Below, piece by piece: positions 1-5,277 of a DNA stretch of 5,277 bases. The stretch is from NCBI GenBank assembly GCA_003135585.1, contig PLCH01000173.1:1-5277 (forward strand), written 5' to 3'. Below the pieces are notes generated by a model. It made no database searches, was not told where the DNA came from, and saw only the letters and a list, made by a program, of their open reading frames with translations. The translations under genes and the position numbers were made by a program. Positions within the stretch are counted from its first letter, which is position 1; each line of letters begins with the position of its first letter. The DNA is from Chitinophagaceae bacterium (GTDB taxonomy: Bacteria > Bacteroidota > Bacteroidia > Chitinophagales > Chitinophagaceae).

Positions 1-127
1 ACTGCAGGGAGGATTCCATATCAGCCACGCCATCATCAATACCCGGTATTAGATGGGAATGCATATCACAACGCAATACCCCAAGGTCAAGGGGAACTTC
101 AGATTTTTTTCGAAAAATAGAAAACAT
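1..127 (-). CDS. Tyrosine-protein phosphatase, YwqE/CpsB/CapC family (PHP domain), N-terminal fragment
   Basis: The minus strand from the ATG at 127-125 gives 42 codons that run off the window edge, so only the N terminus is present. After a short basic start (FRKK, residues 5-8), residues 21-33 read DMHSHLIPGIDDG. This is the hallmark opening of the PHP-fold, metal-dependent tyrosine phosphatases (YwqE of Bacillus, CpsB of Streptococcus). His23 and His25 form the first metal-binding HxH pair. DMESS (36-40) continues the family pattern. Family members dephosphorylate bacterial tyrosine autokinases of the Wzc/CapB type and so tune capsule or exopolysaccharide chain length and export; they are cytoplasmic. 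The gene lies 94 bases after the fcl stop on the same strand, which fits a regulatory gene at the end of a glycan operon. No good Shine-Dalgarno sequence precedes the ATG. The family call is secure. Activity cannot be judged, because the remaining metal ligands lie outside the window. Confidence 0.88.
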   Translation of the reverse strand, partial: MFSIFRKKSEVPLDLGVLRCDMHSHLIPGIDDGVADMESSLQ

Positions 128-221
128 AGAGCTCAGGTCTTGTAGTTTCCCGGATCACGAAAAGGGAAAACAGCAACTAAAAAAAACAAATATCAAAGAA
201 AATCCGGTTGCAATAATAAAA
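128..221 (-). other. 94-base intergenic spacer with a short inverted repeat
   Basis: This is the longest non-coding stretch in the window, between the fcl stop and the phosphatase start. It is AT-rich and contains an A run at 179-186 (a T run in the transcript). It also holds a 6-base inverted repeat, TTTCCC at 146-151 against GGGAAA at 164-169, with a 12-base loop; a further TAG/CTA pairing is possible outside it. On the minus strand the T run comes before the hairpin, the wrong order for an intrinsic terminator of fcl. A degenerate Bacteroidota-like -7 element (GATATTTG against TAnnTTTG, at about 188-195) lies upstream of the phosphatase, but I see no convincing -33 partner. A separate promoter or a leader structure is possible but weakly supported. 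Confidence 0.25.
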
Positions 222-1151
222 TCACCCGTGAGTTTTAATAAACTCAGAATAGACTTTTCTGATTCCTTCTTCCAGGCCTGTTTTTGCCTTCCATCCCATG
301 GCGGAAAGTTTGGTAATATCCAATAATTTTCTGGGAGTCCCGTCAGGCTTGCTTAGATCCTGTCTCACTTCACCGGGGTACCCCACTATTTTTTTTATTA
401 ATAAGGCCAGTTCCCTGATTTCAATATCTTCCCCGGTCCCGATATTTAGAAACCCCGGTTCATTGTAGTTTTCCATTAAAAAGAAACAGGCTTCTGCCAG
501 GTCATCCGAATATAGAAATTCACGCCTTGGCGCACCCGATCCCCATACTGTTACAAAAGGCTTACCCTCCACCTTTGCTTCATGGAATTTTCGGATCAAG
601 GCCGGTAAAACATGGGAATTGTTCAGGTCATAATTATCGTTGGGACCATAAAGATTGGTAGGCATGACAGATATAAAATTGCATCCGTATTGATTGCGGT
701 ATGCTTCACACATTTTAATACCCGCAATTTTAGCGATGGCGTAGGGTTCGTTGGATGGCTCCAGTTCACCGGTCAGCAAATAATCTTCTTTCAATGGTTG
801 GGGAGCGAGTTTTGGATAGATACAGGAGGATCCGAGGAACATGAGTTTTTTTACCCTGGTCTTGTAGGCAGCGTGTATTACATTGCTCTGGATCATAACA
901 TTGTCGTACAGGAATTCTCCGCGAAGGGTATTATTGGCCATGATACCGCCCACTTTGGCTGCTGCCATAAAAACATGATCCGGCTTTTCCGATTCGAAAA
1001 AAGCATTCACTGATTCCTGGTTTCGCAAATCCAGTTCAGTGGAATTCTTTAACAAAAGCTGCTGAAACCCTTTTTCCACCAATTTTCTTACCAGTGCTGA
1101 TCCAACCATTCCCCTATATCCGGCGACGTATATTTTATCTTTTTTATTCAT
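222..1151 (-). CDS. fcl: GDP-L-fucose synthase (GDP-4-keto-6-deoxy-mannose 3,5-epimerase-4-reductase)
   Basis: The 309-residue product has the usual length and features of Fcl/WcaG, an extended short-chain dehydrogenase. It epimerises C3 and C5 of GDP-4-keto-6-deoxy-D-mannose and then reduces C4 with NADPH, giving GDP-L-fucose in the cytoplasm. The Rossmann nucleotide motif is GYRGMVG at 11-17. AAAKVGGI (63-70) is typical of the family. The catalytic set is complete: Ser108 and Cys110 in GSSCIYP, Tyr137 and Lys141 in the YxxxK of EPYAIAKIAGIK, and His180 in NNSHVLPALIR; these match Ser107, Cys109, Tyr136, Lys140 and His179 of the E. coli enzyme. SVMPTNLYGP (161-170) is also diagnostic. The ATG at 1151 is 12 bases after the gmd stop and is preceded by an AGAAGG sequence, one of the few Shine-Dalgarno-like sites here. 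No damage is visible, and its substrate is made by the gene just upstream. Confidence 0.97.
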   Translation of the reverse strand: MNKKDKIYVAGYRGMVGSALVRKLVEKGFQQLLLKNSTELDLRNQESVNAFFESEKPDHVFMAAAKVGGIMANNTLRGEFLYDNVMIQSNVIHAAYKTRVKKLMFLGSSCIYPKLAPQPLKEDYLLTGELEPSNEPYAIAKIAGIKMCEAYRNQYGCNFISVMPTNLYGPNDNYDLNNSHVLPALIRKFHEAKVEGKPFVTVWGSGAPRREFLYSDDLAEACFFLMENYNEPGFLNIGTGEDIEIRELALLIKKIVGYPGEVRQDLSKPDGTPRKLLDITKLSAMGWKAKTGLEEGIRKVYSEFIKTHG

Positions 1152-1159
1152 TCTGTTTA

Positions 1160-1165
1160 CCTTCT
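1160..1165 (-). promoter_or_regulatory. Shine-Dalgarno-like site for fcl
   Basis: The minus strand reads AGAAGG here, 8 bases before the fcl ATG, and the site overlaps the gmd TAG stop. The other starts in this window follow AT-rich leaders without such a motif. It supports 1151 as the fcl start and close translation of the gmd-fcl pair. Bacteroidota ribosomes rely little on this signal, so it may be coincidental. Confidence 0.4.
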
Positions 1166-2279
1166 ATTCATATTGATTTTTAACGTAAAAGCCTGATTCC
1201 TTCAATAGTTTTTCCCTTCTGAATAATTCTATATCGGCGTGAACCATTTCTTTTACAAGCATCGCCAGATCGTATTTTGGTTTCCAACCTAGTTTTTGCC
1301 GGGCTTTTGTTGCATCACCAATCAATAGTTCCACTTCAGCCGGCCTGTAATATTTTGAATCAACGGCCACTATTTCTTTACCAACAGGAATTACGAACTC
1401 CGGATTGTTGCAGGCGACCACGGTGCCTGTTTCCTTACTCCCACTACCTTTAAAATCCACTTCAATACCCACTTCTTTAAATGACATCAGTACAAAATCA
1501 CGGATCGAGGTGGTAACCCCTGTGGCAATAACATAATCTTCTGGTTCAGCCTGCTGAAGAATCAGCCACATGGCTTCCACATAATCTTTGGCATGCCCCC
1601 AATCACGCTTGGCATCCAGGTTACCCAGAAAAATCTTTCCCTGCAAACCTAAAGCAATCCGGGCGACTCCACGGGTAATTTTCCGGGTAACAAATGTTTC
1701 CCCACGAAGGGGGGATTCGTGGTTAAAAAGTATACCATTGGTTGCAAACATATTATAAGCTTCCCTGTAATTTACCGTAATCCAGTAACCATATAATTTT
1801 GCTACAGCATAGGGTGAACGGGGGTAAAAAGCCGTTTTTTCACTTTGCGGGACCTCCTGCACCTGGCCGTAGAGTTCAGAACTGGAAGCCTGGTAAATTT
1901 TTGTCTTATTCCCCAGCCCCAGAAGCCTCACTGCTTCAAGTATGCGTAAAACGCCAATGCCATCCGCATCTGCGGTATATTCCGGCGTCTCAAAACTGAC
2001 ATGCACATGGCTCATTGCCCCGAGATTATAAATTTCGTCAGGCCTTACTTCCTGTATTATACGGATCAGGTTGGTGGAGTCTGTCAGGTCTCCATAGTGC
2101 AAACGGAAATGTACATTCTTTTCATGCGGATCCTGATAGAGGTGATCAATTCGATCTGTGTTAAAAAGGGAGCTTCTTCTTTTGATACCATGCACTATAT
2201 ATCCCTTGTTGAGTAATAATTCACTCAAATATGCTCCGTCTTGTCCGGTAACGCCTGTTATCAGTGCGACTTTTGACAT
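1164..2279 (-). CDS. gmd: GDP-mannose 4,6-dehydratase
   Basis: The 371-residue product has the normal length for Gmd and reads as a typical member throughout. It uses bound NADP to convert GDP-D-mannose into GDP-4-keto-6-deoxy-D-mannose, the first committed step towards GDP-L-fucose and related deoxysugars. Visible motifs are the dinucleotide loop GVTGQDG (9-15), KRRSS (33-37) for the NADP phosphate, NLGAMSHV (85-92), ASSSELYG (131-138), the YxxxK pair Tyr157/Lys161 in [19 protein letters not shown] with [10 protein letters not shown] (about 186-202), and the [16 protein letters not shown] segment near 220-235. The residue usually Thr in AST-SELYG is Ser133 here, a conservative hydroxyl replacement expected to work. 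The ATG at 2279 lies 30 bases after the preceding methyltransferase gene, behind an AT-rich leader with no Shine-Dalgarno sequence. The gmd-fcl order with a 12-base gap is the classical arrangement. The product could also feed GDP-rhamnose or GDP-perosamine synthesis, but the adjacent fcl makes fucose the likely end product. Confidence 0.97.
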   Translation of the reverse strand: MSKVALITGVTGQDGAYLSELLLNKGYIVHGIKRRSSLFNTDRIDHLYQDPHEKNVHFRLHYGDLTDSTNLIRIIQEVRPDEIYNLGAMSHVHVSFETPEYTADADGIGVLRILEAVRLLGLGNKTKIYQASSSELYGQVQEVPQSEKTAFYPRSPYAVAKLYGYWITVNYREAYNMFATNGILFNHESPLRGETFVTRKITRGVARIALGLQGKIFLGNLDAKRDWGHAKDYVEAMWLILQQAEPEDYVIATGVTTSIRDFVLMSFKEVGIEVDFKGSGSKETGTVVACNNPEFVIPVGKEIVAVDSKYYRPAEVELLIGDATKARQKLGWKPKYDLAMLVKEMVHADIELFRREKLLKESGFYVKNQYE

Positions 2280-2309
2280 AAAATTTTTTAATATAATTTA
2301 AGAAATATG

Positions 2310-2957
2310 TTACTTGACACACTCTATGGCAAGCGCGTGTTCAAATCTTCCCCGATCTTCCACCAGTTTAAACATCTGATCTGCAGAATCTCCAAATGAA
2401 CAACGCCTGATTCGGGTGAACCCGGCTTTGGAAAGTTTTTTGCTAAGAGATAGGAAATCCCACATCCAAAGATGACGCGAGTTTCCCCACATAAATTCAG
2501 CGTAGCTCCGCCAACCTCTTGGCCTTTTTTGCACTCCCAACAACGTACTCTCCATAAATATTACGGAAGCGTCCGCATTTCCTTTGTTAAGGCTTTCTAT
2601 GTATTCATTGGCAGAATATTCAAAATCTGGAACCACACATCTGAAAATGGATCCTTCCCGCAAAATTTTATAGGTATTATTTAATGCTTTTGGCAATTCC
2701 GCATAGGATAAATGTTCCAGGGTATGGGAGCAATATGCGCCGGAAAAAAAGTTATCCTGAACGGGTAACCCCTCAACAATATTACCATACCTGACATTGG
2801 AGGGGAATACTACATTTAATCTGGATTGAACCAACTTTCCTAACAAAGGTATTTTCTGAATCCTGAGAGTGGGCGACGCATCGAAATTTTCCCATTCGGT
2901 CGGAGCACAGATACCGCATCCATATTGAACATAATGTCCGCCAGTATTCTGATTCAT
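2310..2957 (-). CDS. SAM-dependent methyltransferase-like protein (type 11 / COG4627-like)
   Basis: The 215-residue product resembles the small class I methyltransferases found in O-antigen and capsule clusters. Residues 10-15 (VQYGCG) form the glycine motif I, near the very N terminus as is usual in this group, followed by Asp26 in ENFDASP. The region LPVQDNFFSGAYCSHTLEHL (64-83) is the typical motif around the DNxF and HxLEHL elements. REGSIFRCVVPDFE (100-113) takes the place of the usual LKPGGxLRIVVPDLE. A second block with WGNSRHLWMW (157-166) and SFGDS near the C terminus is shared with homologues I remember from glycan clusters. The gene starts with ATG inside the stop of the glycosyltransferase gene, so the two are probably translationally coupled and may act on the same glycan. 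Substrate and position are unknown; sugar O-methylation is an inference. The GxG of motif I is present, so I regard it as probably active, though less certainly than the larger methyltransferase. Confidence 0.75.
   Translation of the reverse strand: MNQNTGGHYVQYGCGICAPTEWENFDASPTLRIQKIPLLGKLVQSRLNVVFPSNVRYGNIVEGLPVQDNFFSGAYCSHTLEHLSYAELPKALNNTYKILREGSIFRCVVPDFEYSANEYIESLNKGNADASVIFMESTLLGVQKRPRGWRSYAEFMWGNSRHLWMWDFLSLSKKLSKAGFTRIRRCSFGDSADQMFKLVEDRGRFEHALAIECVK
2954..2957 (-). promoter_or_regulatory. ATGA stop-start overlap (translational coupling)
   Basis: The minus strand reads ATGA: the TGA ends the glycosyltransferase and the ATG starts the small methyltransferase in another frame. This layout lets a terminating ribosome restart at once. 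It suggests the two proteins are made in linked amounts and fixes the methyltransferase start. Confidence 0.75.
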
Positions 2958-3706
2958 AATAATTTGAATTGTATGATCTTTCTTATGGGCTTAAGATACA
3001 AAGTAAGCGCTCCCGGACGAAGTCCATTTATTTCCCAGGCCTTCCTGTCTTCCCTGTTGGCCCTGATCCTATGCTTAAATGAAGCATTGCTCAACCCACC
3101 CGTCCTCATTTTCACGATGAATTCCGGAAGATACTGCATATGGAATGAATGCTTTACAAAAATGCGCAACATTAATTCATAATCGGCAGCACTTTTCAGG
3201 CTTGTATTGAAAATTCCCGCTTCGGTATAAACACGTCTGCGTAAAAATAGGGTTGGATGCGGCGGCATCCAGCCTTGATGAAAAGATCCTGCTCTGCAGA
3301 AACCCGATCTCCAGGTCCTTACCACTTTGTTCAGGTCATTGCAATGAACGTATTGCAGATCGGCGTAGCAGCCATCGACTTTCCCGTCTTCAAAAACTGA
3401 TGCGATTTTCGATAAAACAAACTTATTTGTATAGATATCATCTGAATTTAGAATACCGATGATTTCCCCGGATGCCATGGCAATGCCTTTATTCATTGCC
3501 TCATAGATGCCTCCGTCTTTCTCAGATATGATACGCGCAACATGTGAAAACTGCTTGACAATCTCAAGAGTATTATCAGATGACTGACCATCCACTATTA
3601 TATGCTCAATAGCTGGATAATCCTGCTGCTGTATGCAATGCAGGGTGTCTTTCACTGTCTTCGCACTATTATAAGTGGCCGTGATGATGGAAATAGGAAC
3701 TGTCAA
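2954..3706 (-). CDS. Glycosyltransferase family 2 protein
   Basis: The 250-residue product is a GT-A fold, inverting glycosyltransferase. The N terminus reads ISIITATYNSAKTV (5-18), the usual first strand and nucleotide-binding start. IIVDGQSSDNT (36-46) carries Asp39, which contacts the nucleotide. EKDGGIYEAMNKGIAMASGE (62-81) and NSDD (87-90) give the metal-binding DXD equivalent. MPPHPT (147-152) and SAADYELMLR (172-181) are typical of the acceptor side, with Asp175 and Glu177 candidates for the catalytic region. No membrane segment is evident, so it probably works at the cytoplasmic face on a lipid-linked glycan. The start must be TTG at 3706: reading upstream in frame there is no ATG or GTG before the stop of the preceding gene, and a later ATG would remove the first strands. 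The gene follows the large methyltransferase by 21 bases and overlaps the next gene by 4. Donor sugar and linkage cannot be told; GDP-fucose is possible given gmd and fcl, but unproven. Confidence 0.92.
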   Translation of the reverse strand: MTVPISIITATYNSAKTVKDTLHCIQQQDYPAIEHIIVDGQSSDNTLEIVKQFSHVARIISEKDGGIYEAMNKGIAMASGEIIGILNSDDIYTNKFVLSKIASVFEDGKVDGCYADLQYVHCNDLNKVVRTWRSGFCRAGSFHQGWMPPHPTLFLRRRVYTEAGIFNTSLKSAADYELMLRIFVKHSFHMQYLPEFIVKMRTGGLSNASFKHRIRANREDRKAWEINGLRPGALTLYLKPIRKIIQFKLL

Positions 3707-3727
3707 TCTATTAGGCTTAAGATTTGA

Positions 3728-4780
3728 TTAAAGCGGCTCCGACTGCGACGAAATAAGCAGCGGGATTTTATTTATAATCCGGTATTTTCTTCCGGCAGTA
3801 GCTGACACTAAATAGTTGGCATCCTGGGTCAAGGTTAAATTCCCTTTTGAAAGAGGGCAGCAAAGAAGGGGAACAATATTTAAATTGTCTTGCTTCTCCG
3901 AATGATTTTTCAAAAAATCATTCAGGGAAGATTGATCAATGCTCCCTGAATTTTTTCTAACATCAATATAAATGCTATCAGATAAATACATTAAGGGCCG
4001 GATAAGGGAGGTAAGTCTGGATAGAAGAAGGGACAGCTGAATTTGCCATCTTGTTTTTTTGTTCCTGATATGGTTGAGATCGTCTTCAAGTACGCCGATG
4101 CCAAGAAAACTATGGTTTTGAAACGAGAAATTATCAAATTGCTTCCTGAAAAACTGCTCATATTCGGCCACTGAATAGTAACGGACGCACCAGGAATTAT
4201 ATTCATCTTTCTCTGATTCCACGGACTTAACGGGGCCAAACCGGTTCCGTAGACCATTCTTATTTGGAAATTCCAACTTGGTTTGACCGCCCATATGCAG
4301 CACACGGTGGATCTCTTTTATACAGGATTCAAGCCTTGTCAGGTGGGTATGCTGGATAACACTGAATGACCAAACCACATCCATTATATTGCTTTTAAAT
4401 GGGAGTTCTTGCAAGTCCGCCGCCACCGTATACCCTTTGGTGTTATTGTCGGACATTACCTTTTGAGCGGTCTGAAGAAATTCTAACCGGATATCGAGGC
4501 CAATCGGAATATAATTCTTTTTACTGCTCGCTACCAGCCATCGGCCCCATCCGCAACCCAGGTCAAGCAAAAGCTGGTTTTCCCTCGTGGCAGCAGGAAG
4601 TGGTATTTCAGGAATTGGATAATCCTTTAATTGGCCGATCAAAGAAGCATAATGAATGCCGTTAGTAGCGCCAATCTGTTGTTGAACAATCCAGGGTATG
4701 AGAGATTTATAGTTTTCCGGTTCCTGCTCATAATCAAGTTTTTCAAATATTTTGCTTTCCTCGAATTCCTTTGTATCCAT
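3728..4780 (-). CDS. Class I SAM-dependent methyltransferase with C-terminal Trm112-like domain
   Basis: The 350-residue product has a central Rossmann methyltransferase domain. Motif I is LLDLGCGWGR (71-80), Asp96 in GLDI is the likely ribose-binding acid, AADLQELPF (120-128) with Asp122 marks the adenine-contact region, and DVVWSFSVIQH (134-144) followed by the HRVLHMGGQTKLEFP block (158-172) completes the type 11 pattern. An N-terminal extension of about 65 residues precedes it. Residues 245-272 are hydrophobic or amphipathic and might touch the membrane. The last 50 residues, with CCPLSKGNL (307-315), YRIINKIPLLI (333-343) and the spacing between them, resemble the Trm112/YcaR fold, but only the first cysteine position of the zinc site is kept. 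The ATG at 4780 follows the carbamoyltransferase stop by 14 bases behind an AT-rich leader. Context suggests methylation of a polysaccharide or its lipid-linked precursor. Small-molecule, lipid or protein methylation cannot be excluded. Confidence 0.88.
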   Translation of the reverse strand: MDTKEFEESKIFEKLDYEQEPENYKSLIPWIVQQQIGATNGIHYASLIGQLKDYPIPEIPLPAATRENQLLLDLGCGWGRWLVASSKKNYIPIGLDIRLEFLQTAQKVMSDNNTKGYTVAADLQELPFKSNIMDVVWSFSVIQHTHLTRLESCIKEIHRVLHMGGQTKLEFPNKNGLRNRFGPVKSVESEKDEYNSWCVRYYSVAEYEQFFRKQFDNFSFQNHSFLGIGVLEDDLNHIRNKKTRWQIQLSLLLSRLTSLIRPLMYLSDSIYIDVRKNSGSIDQSSLNDFLKNHSEKQDNLNIVPLLCCPLSKGNLTLTQDANYLVSATAGRKYRIINKIPLLISSQSEPL

Positions 4781-4794
4781 AAAACTTTAATATT

Positions 4795-5277
4795 TTATCT
4801 AGTGATCACACAATTTTCCAATACCAGCATGTCCATATCAGTGCGCAGAAAACAGTCGAGCGCCTGATCGGGTGAGTTGACAATGGGTTCATTTTCATTA
4901 AAGGAAGTATTTAGCAAAACCGGTACGCCCGTTTTTTTACGAAAAGTTTCTATCAATTGATAATATCGCGGGGATATCATTAAATCAACCGTTTGCAATC
5001 TGCCGGTGCCGTCAACATGGGTGACCGCAGGAATGATGGAATATTTTTCCGGTTTAATGGGAAAAACTTTTTCCATGAAAGGTACTTCATCGTTTACCTC
5101 AAAATATTCCGATACCCATTCTTTGAGTATGGAAGGAGCAAAGGGCCGGAAACTTTCCCTTCGTTTTATTTTTGAGTTCAAAAGGTCTTTGGCGTCCGTT
5201 CTTCTGGGATCTGCGAGTATGGACCTGGCCCCTAGCGCCCGAGGACCGAATTCAGCGCGTCCGCTAAACCAACCGAC
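4795..5277 (-). CDS. Carbamoyltransferase, NodU/CmcH family, C-terminal part
   Basis: The reading frame is open to the window edge, so the 5' part is missing and the visible 160 residues are the C-terminal YrdC-like domain. A TTG at 5181 is not the start, because the frame continues upstream with strongly conserved sequence. The first visible residues, GWFSGRAEFGPRALGARSIL, are the family signature around the ATP/carbamoyl-adenylate site. They are followed by ADPR, then by the NSKIKRRESFRPFAPSIL block and a later LLNTSFNENEPIV block, all diagnostic. The enzyme family transfers a carbamoyl group from carbamoyl phosphate, through carbamoyl-AMP, to a hydroxyl. Known examples are NodU on Nod-factor sugar and CmcH and TobZ on antibiotics. 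In this glycan locus a sugar hydroxyl is the probable target. The complete protein is usually about 550-600 residues, so the metal-binding N-terminal Kae1-like domain should lie beyond the window edge. The visible part shows no frameshift or loss of conserved blocks. Confidence 0.95.
   Translation of the reverse strand, partial: VGWFSGRAEFGPRALGARSILADPRRTDAKDLLNSKIKRRESFRPFAPSILKEWVSEYFEVNDEVPFMEKVFPIKPEKYSIIPAVTHVDGTGRLQTVDLMISPRYYQLIETFRKKTGVPVLLNTSFNENEPIVNSPDQALDCFLRTDMDMLVLENCVITR

Noticed and set aside
146..186. Possible intrinsic terminator after fcl
   Set aside because: On the transcribed strand the T run lies before the hairpin, not after it, and the stem has only six pairs.
150..207. 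CCGGAT (150-155) and ATCCGG (202-207) inverted repeat as an operator
   Set aside because: Six-base arms 46 bases apart are expected by chance in a spacer of this length, and nothing else supports a binding site.
612..1013. Plus-strand open frame of 133 codons
   Set aside because: It lies wholly antisense to the well-conserved fcl gene, matches no family I recognise, and is a by-product of the codon pattern on the other strand.
2925..3182. Plus-strand open frame with a hydrophobic N-terminal part, possibly a small membrane protein
   Set aside because: It is antisense to the conserved end of the glycosyltransferase and the start of the next gene. The hydrophobic stretch is explained by the complementary codons.
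3991..4305. Minus-strand open frame of 104 codons inside the large methyltransferase
   Set aside because: It overlaps a convincing methyltransferase reading frame with intact motifs, and its own translation shows no domain.
5179..5181. TTG as the start of a short 128-residue carbamoyltransferase-like gene
   Set aside because: The frame continues upstream to the window edge with the conserved GRxEFGPRALG signature, so this is an internal leucine codon of a larger gene.

Overview
The window is part of a surface-polysaccharide biosynthesis locus. Seven genes lie head to tail on the minus strand, so the locus reads from high to low coordinates. The host is probably a member of the Bacteroidota. 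The first reason is the start of a YwqE/CpsB-type tyrosine phosphatase directly after a GDP-fucose synthase gene. The second is that most start codons follow AT-rich leaders without a Shine-Dalgarno sequence, as is usual in that phylum. The third is the general style of the proteins. A closer placement, perhaps near Chitinophagaceae or Sphingobacteriia, is only an impression.

In order of transcription the genes are: the C-terminal 160 residues of a NodU/CmcH-type carbamoyltransferase (4795-5277, cut by the window edge); a class I SAM methyltransferase with a C-terminal Trm112-like tail (3728-4780); a family 2 glycosyltransferase with a TTG start (2954-3706); a small SAM methyltransferase-like protein coupled to it by a 4-base ATGA overlap (2310-2957); GDP-mannose 4,6-dehydratase gmd (1164-2279); GDP-L-fucose synthase fcl (222-1151); and the first 42 codons of a PHP-fold tyrosine phosphatase (1-127, cut by the window edge). 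The spacers are 14, 21, -4, 30, 12 and 94 bases. The first six genes therefore look like one transcription unit. The 94-base spacer before the phosphatase is the only place with room for an internal promoter.

The genes fit one pathway. Gmd and Fcl turn GDP-mannose into GDP-L-fucose. The glycosyltransferase adds a sugar to a growing glycan. The two methyltransferases and the carbamoyltransferase could decorate it, for example as O-methyl and O-carbamoyl groups. The phosphatase probably controls export or polymerisation by dephosphorylating a tyrosine autokinase. The actual sugar and the modified positions cannot be read from the sequence.

The window is densely coding and has no non-coding stretch longer than 94 bases. 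I saw no tRNA, rRNA, CRISPR array, insertion sequence or convincing intrinsic terminator. I did not find a clearly new system. The most unusual points are the cysteine-poor Trm112-like tail on the larger methyltransferase and a gene set that parallels rhizobial Nod-factor fucose decoration.
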